Assembly (NCBI GenBank): GCA_038503075.1
Contig: JBCAML010000016.1
Coordinates: 372,001-436,000 of the forward strand
Origin: Gyromitra esculenta
Taxonomy: Eukaryota; Ascomycota; Pezizomycetes; Pezizales; Discinaceae
Direction: 5' to 3'
Length of the DNA stretch: 64,000 nucleotides
The notes beneath the pieces are model-generated. The model had not been told where the DNA came from and made no database searches. It saw nothing but the letters and a program-made list of their open reading frames with translations. Positions 34,130 to 46,193 of the stretch are shown here, in pieces. Position 1 is the first letter of the stretch; the number at the start of each line of letters is the position of its first letter. The translations under genes were made by a program, and so were the position numbers.

Positions 34130-35687
34130 CTACGAGTGCGAGGCGGAGGAGGCATGGTTTTGTTGAAGGGCAGCTCTTCGAACAGGCTCAAAGTAAGAGT
34201 GGGCCATAGCTTCTTTTGCTGTCAATCGTTCCTACATCACCACTTATAGTCAGTATACCGCTAGAAAACTTGGATGATAGAGTAAAGGTATTTCATACCT
34301 GATGGTCATATCTCAAAAGCTTATCCAAAAAGTCCAATGCATCGCTGCTGACGAATCGTTGATTCTCTGCATTGACAAACTGATGCCAGTTCTTCTTGGG
34401 GAATCGCCCCAGGATGTCATCATACTGGGCATCGAGCTCGATATCGTATTTGTCAAGATAATCAAAGAGCTCCTCGGTTCCCAAAACCTTGGCGATCTTG
34501 ACGAGCTGGTCTGAGTTCGAGTTTCCGTGGAAGAACGGCTCTTTCCGGAAAATCATGGATGCAAACATAGCTCCGAGAGACCAGAGGTCAAGAGAGTAGT
34601 CATATTCCTGGTAATCAACAAGTAGCTCAGGGCCTTTGAAATAGCGAGACGCAACACGAACGTTGTATTCGGTTCCGGCGTGATAGAATTCAGCTAGACC
34701 CCAATCGATCAATCGAAGCTATATGACGGTTAATCCAGTTCTGGCCCTAGTGCCGGAATGCATAATCGATGAAACTTACCTTTCGCTTTTCGTGATCGAT
34801 CATCACGTTATGTGGCTTAACGTCCCTGTGCATTATACCCTTGCTGTGACAGAAATCCAGCGCCTACCAATCCCATGTCAGCAACTGAAACCTTCATCGG
34901 ATCTATCGCTTATAACACTAACTTTGAGCAACTCAAAAATGTAGTACCGCACGTCATAGTCCTGAAATTTAGGGTATAGACTGCGGAAGTCGGTGTTGTT
35001 GATATACTCGAAAATTAATGATGGTGTTTTGCTCTTTTTGCCGATCCTGATGTCAGATACCTCTATGGAACCGCCAGAACCAGCCTTCAAAAAATGAACA
35101 ACGCACCTGGGGGTCTCTGACGACGTCAAGCAAAGCGACGATATTAGGCCCACCCGAAAGGTTCTGCAGAATCTTGATCTCTCTCTTGATCTTCTTCTTT
35201 TTGACGGGCTTCAAGACCTTGATTACGCATTTTTGATAGTTTGTGATGTTGATCCCTTCGAAGACTTCCGAGTATTTTCCACGTCCTGCCCAAGATTAAA
35301 TCAGAATAATTCCAGAGTACGCCGCCGGGTCCAAGCGCAACCGACGCGATGATAGCAAAAAACGGTCTTTTGAATTTTTTTGATAACGAACCTATCTTGC
35401 GTACGACCTCATAGGTTTCGAGAACACCCCACTGGATGTTTACTGAATCGTAATCCCAATAGGATCTAGGCATATGCTGGTTGACCTGTGCACCGCGACG
35501 AAAAGTTCACGTATTAGCACATGTTCGGGTGGGGAAGGAAGGTAATTTCCCCGCCTCCCCCGACAACGAAAATATCACGGACACCAACCCATTCAAATCT
35601 TTTGAACGTTGAAAATCAAGAGAATTGAAAGGTCGATGCCGAGGGATAAGAAACAAGGGAAAGTACATCAGCGTATACACGAGCCAT
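34130..35687 (-). CDS. CKA1: Casein kinase II catalytic (alpha) subunit
   Basis: Constitutive Ser/Thr kinase acting on acidic sites in many nuclear and cytosolic proteins. Seven exons: 35667-35687, 35392-35485, 35107-35285, 34923-35033, 34780-34863, 34299-34718 and 34130-34231, giving 336 residues in one frame. Kinase landmarks: the Gly-loop [13 protein letters not shown], the catalytic lysine in [20 protein letters not shown] with the CK2-specific basic cluster, the catalytic loop [12 protein letters not shown], the DWG variant of the magnesium loop ([20 protein letters not shown]), and [20 protein letters not shown]. The C-terminal lobe ends [17 protein letters not shown] plus a short tail. 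The first exon codes for only seven residues. The neighbouring upstream region carries CAGACA microsatellite DNA. Confidence 0.95.
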
Positions 35688-36213
35688 TGTTACAGCTTTG
35701 ATACAACCTCAAACGGAAAGGCCTGTGGCGATGGAAGCAAGTGTAGTCGGGAGAATAAAGAGGGGATTGAAAGGGTTTGAGCAAGTGATGGTGGTTGTGG
35801 TGGTGGTTGTGGTGTTGATGGAGACGGTGGGGGAAGGTCGAGTGTGAGCAAGAGAGAGAGCGTTAAGTAAGAATGTAGAGTGTGTAGATAGATGTATGTA
35901 TGCAAGTAGTGCTGACAAGGCTGCTACCGGTAGCGGTCGATGGCGTCTGCTTTTGGTTGTGGCACTACTATCGTGCTACAGGTGGTGATTTTGCAGCCTC
36001 CTATTGACTTGGGACCAAGGAGGGGGGGAGGAGGGGGGTACGAGTGGGGTGGGGGGGGGAGCCTGGCGAGTATGCGTATGCCGCTGGGCTGCGAACAAGG
36101 AACGCGATGCTACACCCAACCAGCACACAACAGAGTCACAAATTTATTTATTGATGGACCAACCGGCAAGCAGGCGTGGGAGATGGGAGGGAGGGAGGAG
36201 GCGCGACTGTGGG

Positions 36214-36292
36214 CAGACACAGACACAGACACAGACAGACACAGACAGACAGACACAGACAGACACAGACAGACAGACACAGACAGACACAG
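36214..36292. repeat. CAGACA/CAGA microsatellite
   Basis: About 79 bp built from the units CAGA and CACAGA, nearly uninterrupted. It follows a GGGA-type purine tract (36186-36200). It lies about 530 bp upstream of the CKA1 start codon. Confidence 0.9.
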
Positions 36293-36465
36293 CACAAGCA
36301 CAGGTGGGGTGGCAGTTGGTTGGGACAACAGCGAGCCGGATTAGATGCGACTCTTTTTGCTCGTCTTTGTGCTCCTCCGTTCAACTGCGCTTCGTGCGGT
36401 TCATTTGCAAACAAAACACGACACGTTCCTAATTCCCGCTATCGCTCTCGTCCTCTTCGCCGCCA

Positions 36466-36498
36466 CTGTCTCTGTCTCTGTCTCCGTCTCTGTCCCTG
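36466..36498. repeat. CTGTCT tract, complement-like to the CAGACA repeat
   Basis: About 33 bp of degenerate CTGTCT units 170 bp from the CAGACA microsatellite. CTGTCT is close to the reverse complement of the CAGACA-type units, so the two tracts could pair imperfectly. Confidence 0.7.
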
Positions 36499-38056
36499 AC
36501 TGACGTCGCTCTCAAGTCTCGTTGTCGCTGCGGAAACAGGCATTCCGTCACTGACAGGCCATGTCGCGAAGAGATGCCGAAATCGTGGCTGCGGCCTTCG
36601 GGCAAGATAGACCCCCCAACAATCCCGCTGCTCTCTCCCTCCGAGATTCTGTTCCTGCGGGTTGCCGCTGGACAGCGATAAACGCTTTCCACACCCTCTC
36701 GGTCACGCCAATCACTTCGTTGCCGATGTCCGTGCGCGGGCCTGCGGTCACGACTCGCCCGCATTTTGGGCCGGACCCGCGGGGAAGAAGGCACGGCATC
36801 ATACATAACCCTTGCAATTGACGCAAGAACAACGAGATTTTTGGTCCAATTTTGAAGTTCCAGGAGCCTCATATTGATATATCAGCCTGTCCGTCGGCAA
36901 CCGGGAAAGGCTACTTGGGACGAATTTTTGGTTATCTCTGCTGACTGCTCAGGATTACCATTCTACTTTATGCTGATCCAACCACGACACACAAACTACA
37001 AATTCGAAGCCATAATAGATTCAATTGTCACAGCTGGTCCTCCTAAATACGGCCCAACTCCTCTGTCAGCTCTTCTCAGCCCTGTCTCGAATTCACATGC
37101 TCCCAAGATGTGACTGCGATAATAGACTAGTATATGCCGCAAACGATGAGTTTGACTCATCAAATTGAAATTCAAGTATTTTCACACTATACCCGTACCT
37201 CTAATCGGGGCCCATGATGACAGTGGCTTCTGTTAAACAGGGTCTGCAGGCTTTTTGGTCCGCACGGCGATCCATTATTCCTGTTTCCATCAGCCTCAAA
37301 GAGTTCAAGTGAAGACCCGTAATACTCGAATCAGATCTTTGCGTCTCCTTCAGGTTCCGTAGTGGACCTAACGAAAAAAGCCCTGAGAAAACTCTGATAA
37401 GTTCAGGTAAGCATGTCGTATGTAGTACATAATTCACAACCACTAAAGTGGGATATTTTTGCTATGACTGCTTTCCATTTTGGTTCTCCTGCATGCTTCT
37501 CGTAACCTGTATCTCCGGTTTGTCCTAGGTGTTTGAGGGCTGGTTTCGAAGCGCGGTTCTCGGGTAGACATCGTTTTGATCAAAAACCAAAAAATTAATT
37601 CCAGGGTTCTTCCCAAAGACGGACGAAGCGATAGGCCACTCTTGGGATAGAAGAATGAAAAACCCCTCGCCAATCTGTAATTGTAACCGAAATTACGATC
37701 GCGTTAGTGGAACTGAGGTAACTGAGGCACTTCTTCAGGGACTAGGCTGGCTCGTTTGAGAACTGTCGTGTCAAAAAACAACTTGATTGAGAGAGTCGGG
37801 CGCGTTGTTGCGGGGTACTGCGGTAGATCAGCAACGTCGTATGCTCTGTAAAGATTAAGTAGAAGGGAAGAGGAGGAAGTTGAGAAAGAAAACCAGGAAG
37901 TGAGTGGGGGACAGCAGACGATAAGCTTTCTTGGCAACCGTCAGAAAAAAGTATAGAGCTAAACGCACCAGGGCCGTCTTGTCAATTTCACTTGCCTCAA
38001 GACCCAACCGCCGCCCGCACTCAAAGTCGTGGATTCTACCGGCTTAACAAGCTGTT

Positions 38057-39158
38057 ATGTTTCACGACTTAAACGTCCCTTGGGCTCCGACATCACCAGA
38101 CCTGCCGCGGACGGTAGCTTTTCTGGACGAATGCAAGTCTTCTTCGCCGACCCATGGTTTTCTAGGTGCTGACAAGCAATTTAGTAGGATACAATGTCAT
38201 AGCTCTCAGTCATACCATCTCCGGAAAACTTCCTGCAAACCACGTACACTTCCCCACCCCGAGACGCGAAGTGTAGCCGGTCTGCTGACCCGCGTATTTC
38301 AGACAAATCCTATCACATCTGAACCCTTTCCGCAACACCCAAACCTGAAAGTCCTCCGCAGAGTAACAGTTGTTCTCGATGACCAGTCACAAAACCACTA
38401 TCTCTCCACGCTAACAAACCATTACGACCTCGTTGCACTACGCCCCACCACCGAAAAACTGTTGTTGCAAGCTTGCTCCAGCCTCGAATGCGATCTCATA
38501 TCTCTCGACTTGTCACAGCGGCTGCCGTACAATTTCAAGCATAAGATTGTGGGAACTGCATTGCAACGCGGTATCTTCCTGGAGATTAGCTATTCGGCGA
38601 GTATACACGATGTCGGTGCTCGTCGAAATTTGATGCAGAACGCTGCATCTCTTGTAAGGGCAACTAGAGGAAGGGGTATCGTCATTAGCAGCGAAGCTAG
38701 GAAGGCAGTGGGTGTCCGTGGACCTTTCGATGTTATCAATTTAGCGACTCAGTGGGGATTGAGTCAGGAGAAGGGAAGAGAGGCCGTAGGCGGCCTAAGC
38801 AGAACCGTAGTGGTATTTTATCTTCGTTCTGTTGCGTTTGTTCATAGCCCTTCAGTGGAGTCATAGTTAACAGAAGGTATAGATACAAGCTGAGATGAAA
38901 CGACGGTCATTCAAAGGGGTTATAGACATTATCGACAATGGAGCCCCACCTCAAAATGAAAGTCCCCAGAGCAATAAGAACAAGAGGAAGGCAGATGACG
39001 AGGGTAGCGAGGGCAAAGGAGAGAAAGGAAAGGCTAAAGCGGGCAAAGGGCAGGGGAAACAAAATCGAAAACAAAATGAAGGACAGCCAGGACAACAGCT
39101 TTCAAAGAAAGCAAGGAAAGCCGCTGCCCGCGCGGCCGCTGCTATTGGGACTTCCTAA
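38057..39158 (+). CDS. RPP1: RNase P/MRP protein subunit Rpp1 (p30 family)
   Basis: Protein subunit shared by RNase P (tRNA 5' processing) and RNase MRP (rRNA processing) in the nucleus and nucleolus. Two exons, 38057-38812 and 38883-39158, give 343 residues. The family start is obvious (MFHDLNVPW), followed by TIM-barrel p30 features: HYDLVALRPTTEKLLLQACS, DLISLDLSQRLPYNFKHKIV, GIFLEISYSASIHDVGARRN, and VRGPFDVINLATQWGLSQEK. Exon 2 begins IQAEMKRRSFKGVIDII, the expected continuation (family RRSFKG-V), then a Lys-rich basic tail suited to RNA binding. The intron 38813-38882 is my choice: without it the frame ends in an unconserved 17-residue tail. The acceptor could shift by a few bases. Confidence 0.87.
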
Positions 39159-39997
39159 TCACCAGCGATATCACTATTTCTGACGGTAACCCTAGTTTTT
39201 GTATATAAGATTATAGATAAAACTTTACATGTTATATACGTATATATATATCGAAGGTGCAGCAATTCCTGCAATGCACTCCTGATACCTATGTAGATGT
39301 TGGCACGAGTAGACTTTTGACTGGAAAGTCACGCCAGTCTGACTCGCCGGTTGCTCGCTGGTCACCGCATCGCTCTAACGGCACCAGTACCGGGAAAACC
39401 CTGCAGACCCTGATCTTCCTATCGGTACCTGGCGCTTGTGCACAACGCCTCAACCATATTTCTTGAAATGTGATCTCAGCATGATGTAAGAATGGTCCTT
39501 GATATGAATGGCATTTGCATACATGTATGTAATTTAAAGCGATAAGAACCATGGAAATTTTTTGGTTTTCTGTCCATGGTTCTGGGACTCGAAGACATCT
39601 GTGATGAACCAAAGTGACAGGCTTGGCAAAAGGTTCATCTCGCTTAATAGCCTTGTGGTAGGATTCCGTTTGAGCCGCAAGAAGTGGACGCGCTTCATGA
39701 TGCTTCAACTACATATAGTGATCTGTGATGACCCTGACCCCACGGGGTTGGAAAAATTGCTTGTTTTTAAGCCCCTCACTAACCTCCCTTTCCCTAATAC
39801 CCCTCCTTCTCTTCCTGCCCCTCAATCCTTTCAACGGTTGCTTCTTTACCTTCTTCCAGCTTCTCTTCCTTCTCTTGCATCCTGTATCAGTATCGTGGTC
39901 ACTGTCTCATCCGTTTACTATTACTTCCTCTTTCCTATAGTTTCCCCACTTTCTTCTTTCTATCTCCTTCTCTCCGTGTACAGATTAGATAAACCAA
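39159..39997. other. Intergenic, no gene seen
   Basis: AT-rich 3' flank of RPP1, a TACATGTA at 39520-39527, and a pyrimidine-rich stretch (39770-39980) just before the next gene that probably represents its promoter and 5' UTR. The 139-codon minus-strand frame at 39289-39708 has no resemblance to any family I know. Confidence 0.55.
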
Positions 39998-41584
39998 ATG
40001 GACGGTGGATCGGAGACCAGGCTTAGCCAGCTAGATGCTAGTGGTGATTGGTCTGCTATCTTTGTTCATGCTGGTGCAGGTTTCCATTCGGTCCAAAACG
40101 AGCCCAGCCATCTAGAAGCTTGCTCCGCGTTAGTTCATTGCTTTCCTATTTGATTCTCGACTATTTGCTAACCTCTCATCTATATCACCAATCCAGCGCT
40201 TGCAGAGCAGCTATGGTATTTTTACGTAATGGTGGATCTGCTGTAGATGGCGTTGAGATGGCCCTCAAGAGTCTAGAGGATAACCAGATTACTAATTCCG
40301 GATATGGGAGTAATTTGGCTTTGGATGGGACGGTGGAATGTGATGCTTCAATCATGGAAGAATCTGGAAGGTCTGGTGCAGTAGGAGCTGTGGGGCGTAA
40401 GTCAATACATTATCACCCATTCACAGGCAATTCTATAGTTAGTTCCTACATGTATAGTACTAATCTGGTTATCAATCAGGATTCAAGAATCCTTCGGCCC
40501 TCGCCCGACTTGTCCTCGATAACACTCGCCGCCCCATGTCCCTCAAGCGTGTCCCGCCTGTTCTACTGGTCGGGCCAGGTGCAAATTCATATGCAAAGGA
40601 GCATCGATTTCCACTCATCGATAACGAGGCGCTTATCACACCTAGTGCTCATTCCCGATGGGTAAAATGGAGGCGTGAGCTCGATGCCTTGAGCAATCTC
40701 CCAAAGGAATATAAGCCGATGAAGTCAACTCGTCCGCATGTCACCGGGGTTACCTTGACAGCTGCAGCGTTAATCTCGAAATCTAAATTAGACCACGAGC
40801 TCGAAAGCTCAGGCCAACACGACGCTCAAGAAGATGTGGTCACAGATACGGTCGGTGCTATTTGTATTGACCGTTGGGGAAGGGTTGCAGCTGGAAGCAG
40901 CTCTGGTGGTATCGGGATGAAGCATCGTGGTAGAATAGGTCCAGCAGCATTAATTGGTATCGGCACTTGGATAAAGGTAGAGGATGGGATAGCTGTTGCA
41001 GCGACTTGCTCTGGTAAGCCCATTGGCTGCAGTGCGGGTCGATTTTAAATATCTAGCATAATTCTCACTCTCTCTACTACAGGCACTGGAGAGCAAATGG
41101 CACATACCTTGATTGCATCCAAAGCCGTCGAACGCATGTTTCGTAGTGATGACGAAGCGGAAGGTTTGAAGGCAAGCATTGAGAAGGATTTTATGGGTTT
41201 GCCATCCACAACTCAGTTTTCGACCAAGACAGGCAACCTAATCATTTATTTCACTAGGTTCATCCGTTGTCAAGGAAACAGCTATGTCCTCTGCTGTAGG
41301 AATCATGGCTATTAAGTTCGACAAAACAGCTACAGTAAAGCGAGTGTATTTCACGTATGGGCATACAACTGATAGCATGGTACGGTTGACACTAACTCCC
41401 CGTTCTGGAAATCCAATCTAAATTTTAGGAAGCCCTACATAAGTCGTTTGATTGGAGTTCACTAATTCTATATTAGGCTATGGCTCATATGACTTCTGCC
41501 ATGATTGACCCAGAACCTGTCATGTCTCGTAACTCTCGAAACCCCAAGACCTGTCTTGGTGGAATGCTCGTTAGGCTTCCCTAG
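39998..41584 (+). CDS. Threonine aspartase / taspase-like asparaginase-2 family (Ntn hydrolase)
   Basis: Member of the isoaspartyl peptidase/L-asparaginase-2 fold, whose precursor self-cleaves to expose an N-terminal Thr nucleophile. Six exons: 39998-40128, 40197-40396, 40480-41013, 41083-41196, 41258-41379 and 41477-41584, giving 402 residues. Early motifs are [20 protein letters not shown], then [39 protein letters not shown] and [16 protein letters not shown]. The probable nucleophile is the Thr of [20 protein letters not shown], followed by [18 protein letters not shown]. The later part ([20 protein letters not shown], then [12 protein letters not shown]) closes the fold. Human Taspase1 cleaves MLL and TFIIA; whether this fungal enzyme is a protease or an asparaginase cannot be told from sequence alone. 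It is convergent with TFB4, with 309 bp between stops. Confidence 0.85.
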
Positions 41585-41893
41585 ATCGAAGCGATTCTGA
41601 CGAGAAAGAGAAGGACTATATCCCCATAATTAAACAAGAGAAAACACGGTAAATATATCTCTCACCGTGCTAGGAAAGGAAAGAAAATTCTAAAAGTACA
41701 GTTTTACCAGGATTAAGATAGGAAACAAGAACAATACCATAAGCAACCTCCCCAAGAGCATTATTGTTCTCGTTCTCGCACTCAACCATCAATTTATTAT
41801 CACCCCCCCTTCCTAACCGAAACTTGTATAGCATCCCGAGGCTACATCATATCGATGATCTTGTTCTTCTTGAGGGTATTGCCGCGGTGGATG

Positions 41894-43925
41894 CTATAGA
41901 GCAGGCGTTCCAGGAGTACTAGCTGGAGCAGAAACGTCGTTGGAAAAGGACGATGATTTTGGTTGCTTTGGTCTCTTGTTCTTTTTCTTCTTGGCTAGTA
42001 CGACAGCAGGCCGGCCGCCAAAATTACCGAGAGCAGAGACATCGAGTTTTGTGCTGCAGGTAGTGCACAGAGCGCCTTCAGGCGGAGAACAGAAAACTAC
42101 ACGAAGTCGCCGAAAGCAACAGAAAAGGCAAAGCGTCAGTAATCAATTTCTGTTTTTCTTCCAGCTGAATTCTTTGTGCTCTAAACCGCAGACAAAAATA
42201 AATAAAAACTGGCACGCTTTTGATATAATTGTGTTTGTGCTTTTTATTATATTGTATCGTATCGTGCTTCATTATATTTTCTAGGCGTTCCAGGCTCTCT
42301 CAATGCTGCCCACTTCTTTCTGTTGATTATGGGAGTCTGGGCGCAGGCCGTTAAACCACCAGTCAATAAGAAGTGTAGTATTGGGATTGGCATCTTCCAT
42401 TAAACCTCCCCAAGACTCGAAGAAATCTCTATCTTCGTCCAGAGGCTCTGATTTTTCTGGTTGTCCTTTTCTCTTTGCCTTCACCCGCCTCTCTAGTTTC
42501 CAAAAATAATATCTATGTTGTTGTACAACGGCCGCATGGCCCTTAAGAAAAGAAGAAATTGGACACTGACTTGATAGGCAAATACTGCAGACAAACCCGA
42601 TATCCACGATTCTTTTATGACAGAAGCAGGCAGCTCGAAAGTCGACATTAATTTGTGTAGGCGGGACCAGATGGCGACGCGTTGAGTTATCTGGGATGAA
42701 ACACATCTGTAGAAATCCCATGATAGTGCCATTATGTCAGTTTGCCGGTACCTTCTGCGAACTAAAGAAACAGACCATTAAATATTGTAATAGACTTTCA
42801 GGGTGCTCAAGCTGCATATAGATGCCTCTGGTGGCATCCGAGGCTTGTTGCAAAAAGACAGTCTCCCCAGCAATTTTACAGATATCGATGGGAATTTTCT
42901 AAATAGTCCATCAATAACTAAATGCCGAAAAAAAGGGGGAGAGGAATGTGATCCAGATATCGTAAGAGTCAAGCCCCCTACCTTCCTCTGCGCAGCAAAG
43001 ATCGAGTTCATCATCGACACATATTGTGTAGACAAATCCCCGGATACCGACAACACCAGAATCCTGGCATTCATACTCGTTATATCTACATCCCTAGTCC
43101 CATTCGCTGTCCTATTCCCACCAGTCGCCCCCCCAGCGGCAGAATCGTCGGACGCCAAACAAAGCCTATTAATATATGTCAGAGCTAGCGATAGCGCTCC
43201 TGCCATCATGGTCTCGTTCGTTCCCGCCAGCATATCAGGTGTTGTCGTCATCATCAAACGCCGGAATGAAGCTTGTACTTCATCTTCGACAATACGGAAT
43301 TGTCGATACTTGTTTGCATCGCGCAGTGGGTCGTTAATTGAATTAAAGGCTGCCTCGTCTGTAGGTGCTTCAGGAGAGCCGGTAGAAACAGGATGCGTGC
43401 TCGGATAAAGAAAAACGGCTTCTTTGGTGTGGGAGGCAATTACAGCGACGCGGTTGGCGTGGGAGAAAGCTAGATGAGCATTTAGGAAGAGGAGAATACT
43501 TGCCACGGCGTGGGGTAGTGGAAGAGTAGGGTGAAGCTTAGACCAGGCGAAGGGATTCGTGTCGAGGATTAGAACAAGGAGAGAGGGCTTGTCATCTGCG
43601 TTTCTGTCTATCAGTACTGGAGCTTCAAGAGAATTTAGAGAATGGGGGATGTGCCTTCGGGTCCCTGGATATAGTGAGCGCTTGCATCAAATTTATCCAT
43701 TTTCAAGGAAATCCAAACAGTAGTTATGCGTTTTGTGGAGAAATGGTATTCCGGGTATATTCGAGGTCGAGACCGATGTTGAAAGAAAGATTCAAAGAAC
43801 CGCTGTCCATGAGACCAAACCAAAGACGTTGGTTGAGGCTCAGAACTGGTGCTTGGCGATCCACTACGAGCTTGGATCGCGGCTCTGCTAGCATCAACAG
43901 CCACAGCTGCAGGGCCTGATATCAC
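41894..43925 (-). CDS. TFB4: TFIIH core subunit Tfb4 (p34)
   Basis: Structural subunit of the TFIIH core used in Pol II initiation and nucleotide excision repair; partner of Ssl1/p44. Exons that I can fix: 42982-43595, 42776-42898, 42571-42706 and 41894-42096. The vWA-like domain opens with DDKPSLLVLILDTNPFAW, then VASILLFLNAHLAFSHANRV, RILVLSVSGDLSTQYVSMMN, and ATRGIYMQLEHPESLLQYLM. The zinc-binding end is CFCHKRIVDIGFVCSICLSI, then FCSPPEGALCTTC, finishing with LDVSALGNFGGRPAVVLAKK. The 5' end is unresolved: the first exon (up to 43925) reads VAVDASRAAIQ, where the family has Met-x-VD-x-SR, but the codon is GTG and an in-frame stop lies just upstream. A start at 44016 in an extra exon (43983-44016) is one option. 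The last intron, 474 nt, is unusually long. Confidence 0.85.
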
Positions 43926-45444
43926 ATCTTAGGTGATATCAAATCCGGAATTTTAATTCTAATAGCTCAAACAAGCATACACGCAGCCAGAAAAAAACGA
44001 CGAGTCTCCTCTCCATCACCCTCCTGTATGTAACAACCTCAACAAGTCAGCGGACTCTAACTACATGTATTTAGCTTACTGTGCCTCTCCTAACAAACTG
44101 AAACCTATTTTGTGGCATCACCCTGGATACGTAAATAGCTATCCAAGGACTGCGCTCTTACTGAATATGGTCAGTGCACCATGCAAGCTTCGGAAGATGA
44201 CTCTGAAAAATATCGACACTGCCCATCATCACCACAACGACGAAAATCACATGTTTCCCTTGAATAGAGGGATCCGGAAGGTACGCAGGCTATATCACTG
44301 ACATTTTCCTCTGGAGACCATGGCGTGTCGAGCTGCAGGAGTATGCAACACATAGAATTAAAGCTCATGTCTGACGATGTTGGCCCACTAGGGCAGGATC
44401 AATATAAGCTCGAAATAAGGCATTGGCTAGCCTAACTAAGTCGTGTGCGTGTAACCATCAGTGAAACCCATTACATATTCGTATCTACATGTACCTAGTA
44501 GTGGTATCTAGCAGGCTGGGAGTTTTTAGAATTGCAAGGCACTACATCAACCAGTAGGACATACGCCCCCTAAGCCTCAAAAAAATCTTATACTTGTTTG
44601 ATTAAGTAGATAACTTATATTTCTCATCTACACCGACAACAAGATGACTGACTTTGCTTTGGTGTTCCTAGCCACATACCTTCAGCGATAGCCTTAGTTT
44701 TGGTATCATGAATTATCACTCGAACTTAAAATATTGGTTTTGAAAATAGCCCATCTTCGGTTCTTGCGCTAAGCGTTTACTAATCCACCATATGTTTTGA
44801 AGTGTGTCCGGGGAAAGCCCAGCCCTCAAGATTAAGGATATGCAAGGTTGAGCACCTTAAGGTATCCTCGCTGTATCTAGGGATGTGAGCGTCTTTTTCG
44901 CGAAAGATCAAATGCTGCTAGAAATAGTAGTGCGCGACATCCCGTTGAGTAGCGTGTTTCCAATCCTCACAACGCACGCAGCACGCCGTGCCGATAGTCC
45001 GGGATGGGTGACGAGTGAGGTTGAAAGGCTAGAATAGGGACCAAACATCGAAGCCAACGTTGCCCCTCTGTTTTTATTGGTCTGATAGAAATGCACAACA
45101 CCAACACGCACAAACAAATGTGATTGAAGAAAAAAAAAAGATCAGATGCCATCTTGAAGATATGAAGGGAAAAAAAAAGAATAAATCAGTAACGCTATGG
45201 CATACCTCAGATCTGATCGCATTCAATCAATTCCATATGCACTGAAGAAAAAATAACATCCAAAAGTACATTAAGAGACTAAATAAAGAATTTGCAATAA
45301 TCGCGAAAAGGAAGAAGATTAATTGCTCAAGCTATTTAACTACAGCCCAACCGATTTTATTTATTCACCGGAACCATCATCCCACAGACTCACTTCGTTA
45401 CGGCAGCCCCCCCCCAGTACCCCATAATAACTAGCGTAAAAGGC
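43926..45444. other. Intergenic, no gene seen
   Basis: TFB4 promoter side, then AT-rich DNA with two TACATGTA sites (44062-44069 and 44486-44493). A possible TFB4 5' exon lies at 43983-44016. Short frames elsewhere are not convincing. Confidence 0.5.
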
Positions 45445-46193
45445 TTAAAACCCAACCATAGCGACACCCACGGCCATCCCCGCAACCAAGACACCCATCC
45501 CATAAACACTGCCAGCCTCAATAAGTCTTGCAGCCCCCGACCCTGAATTAGGGGTTCCTGTAGAAGTTTCTGTTCCAGTAACCGCAAATCCATTCGAGTC
45601 CACATGAGTGCCGCCACCACTTGAAGTAGGGCTGGTCTTGCTCGAAGAAGTTGATGTGGATGTAGCGTTTACTCGTGTGGGATTGCTAGCACCGCAGTGC
45701 TTGTTTGCTGTGCATGCAGCTTGGCAAGTAGAATCACCCTGGCAGTCGGTAACACAGCCTTGGACTGAAAGCGAGCACGTAAAGTACGGGATCGTTTGAG
45801 AGTACCTAAGAACTTGTTAGGCATCGGTCTTGCAAGGAAGAAAAAAAGCCTCAGGCGGAGATTACTTACTCTGTCACGTTGGGCGATGTACCGTCAGAGC
45901 ACACGCATGTGTAATAGAGATTGTCTGGGTAGCACTCGTTTGCAGCAACCTGCTCATTCTGATTCTGGCACAGGAGTTTACACGAAGTGACCTGATCATT
46001 GCACCAGGAATTTCTGACATTGATATCACTGTTTTTGGATAATTGTTAGCACGATAATTCCACTTTGTTGAGATTTCAGAATCTAGATGGGTACTCACAT
46101 CGCGGTAACATTGACGGGTGGGTACGTTTGGGCAAGGGCAGTGGACAGGAGAGTGCTTGAAGCCACAAGGGCGGAAAGGAAGAAAGACTGCAT
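45445..46193 (-). CDS. Secreted, probably GPI-anchored Cys-rich protein (DUF7707 type)
   Basis: Three exons, 46099-46193, 45870-46028 and 45445-45805, give 204 residues. A clear signal peptide opens it (MQSFFLSALVASSTLLSTAL, then AQTYPP). The ectodomain has twelve cysteines within about 75 residues and the motifs SWCNDQVTSCKLLCQ, YYTCVCSDGTSPNVTEYSQT, and HCGASNPTRVNAT, which from memory match the fungal DUF7707 family. It is followed by a Ser/Thr-rich, likely O-glycosylated stalk (STSTSSSKTSPTSSGGG) and a hydrophobic tail ending VAGMAVGVAMVGF, typical of a GPI attachment signal. Likely a cell-surface or wall protein. The exact function is unknown. It shares a divergent promoter with YPT35. 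Confidence 0.85.

Larger units (their letters stand above)
35688..38056. other. Intergenic spacer CKA1-RPP1 with simple repeats
   Basis: 2.4 kb between the divergent CKA1 and RPP1 starts. It contains GT/GA-rich simple DNA just upstream of CKA1, a CAGACA microsatellite at 36214-36292 and a CTGTCT tract at 36466-36498. Overlapping open frames on both strands here follow the repeat and are not convincing genes. Confidence 0.55.

Noticed and set aside
34130..34231. Apparent 2-base frameshift in the last CKA1 exon
   Set aside because: On recounting the bases the exon reads HSYFEPVR in the correct frame; the first impression was a misreading.
36004..36499. Long overlapping frames on both strands around the CAGACA repeat
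   Set aside because: Open only because the repeat unit is a multiple of three without stops; the translated products are repeat artefacts.
42281..42721. 146-codon minus-strand frame as a separate gene
   Set aside because: It begins inside a TFB4 exon and continues into its intron; it is a read-through, discussed under the TFB4 intron.
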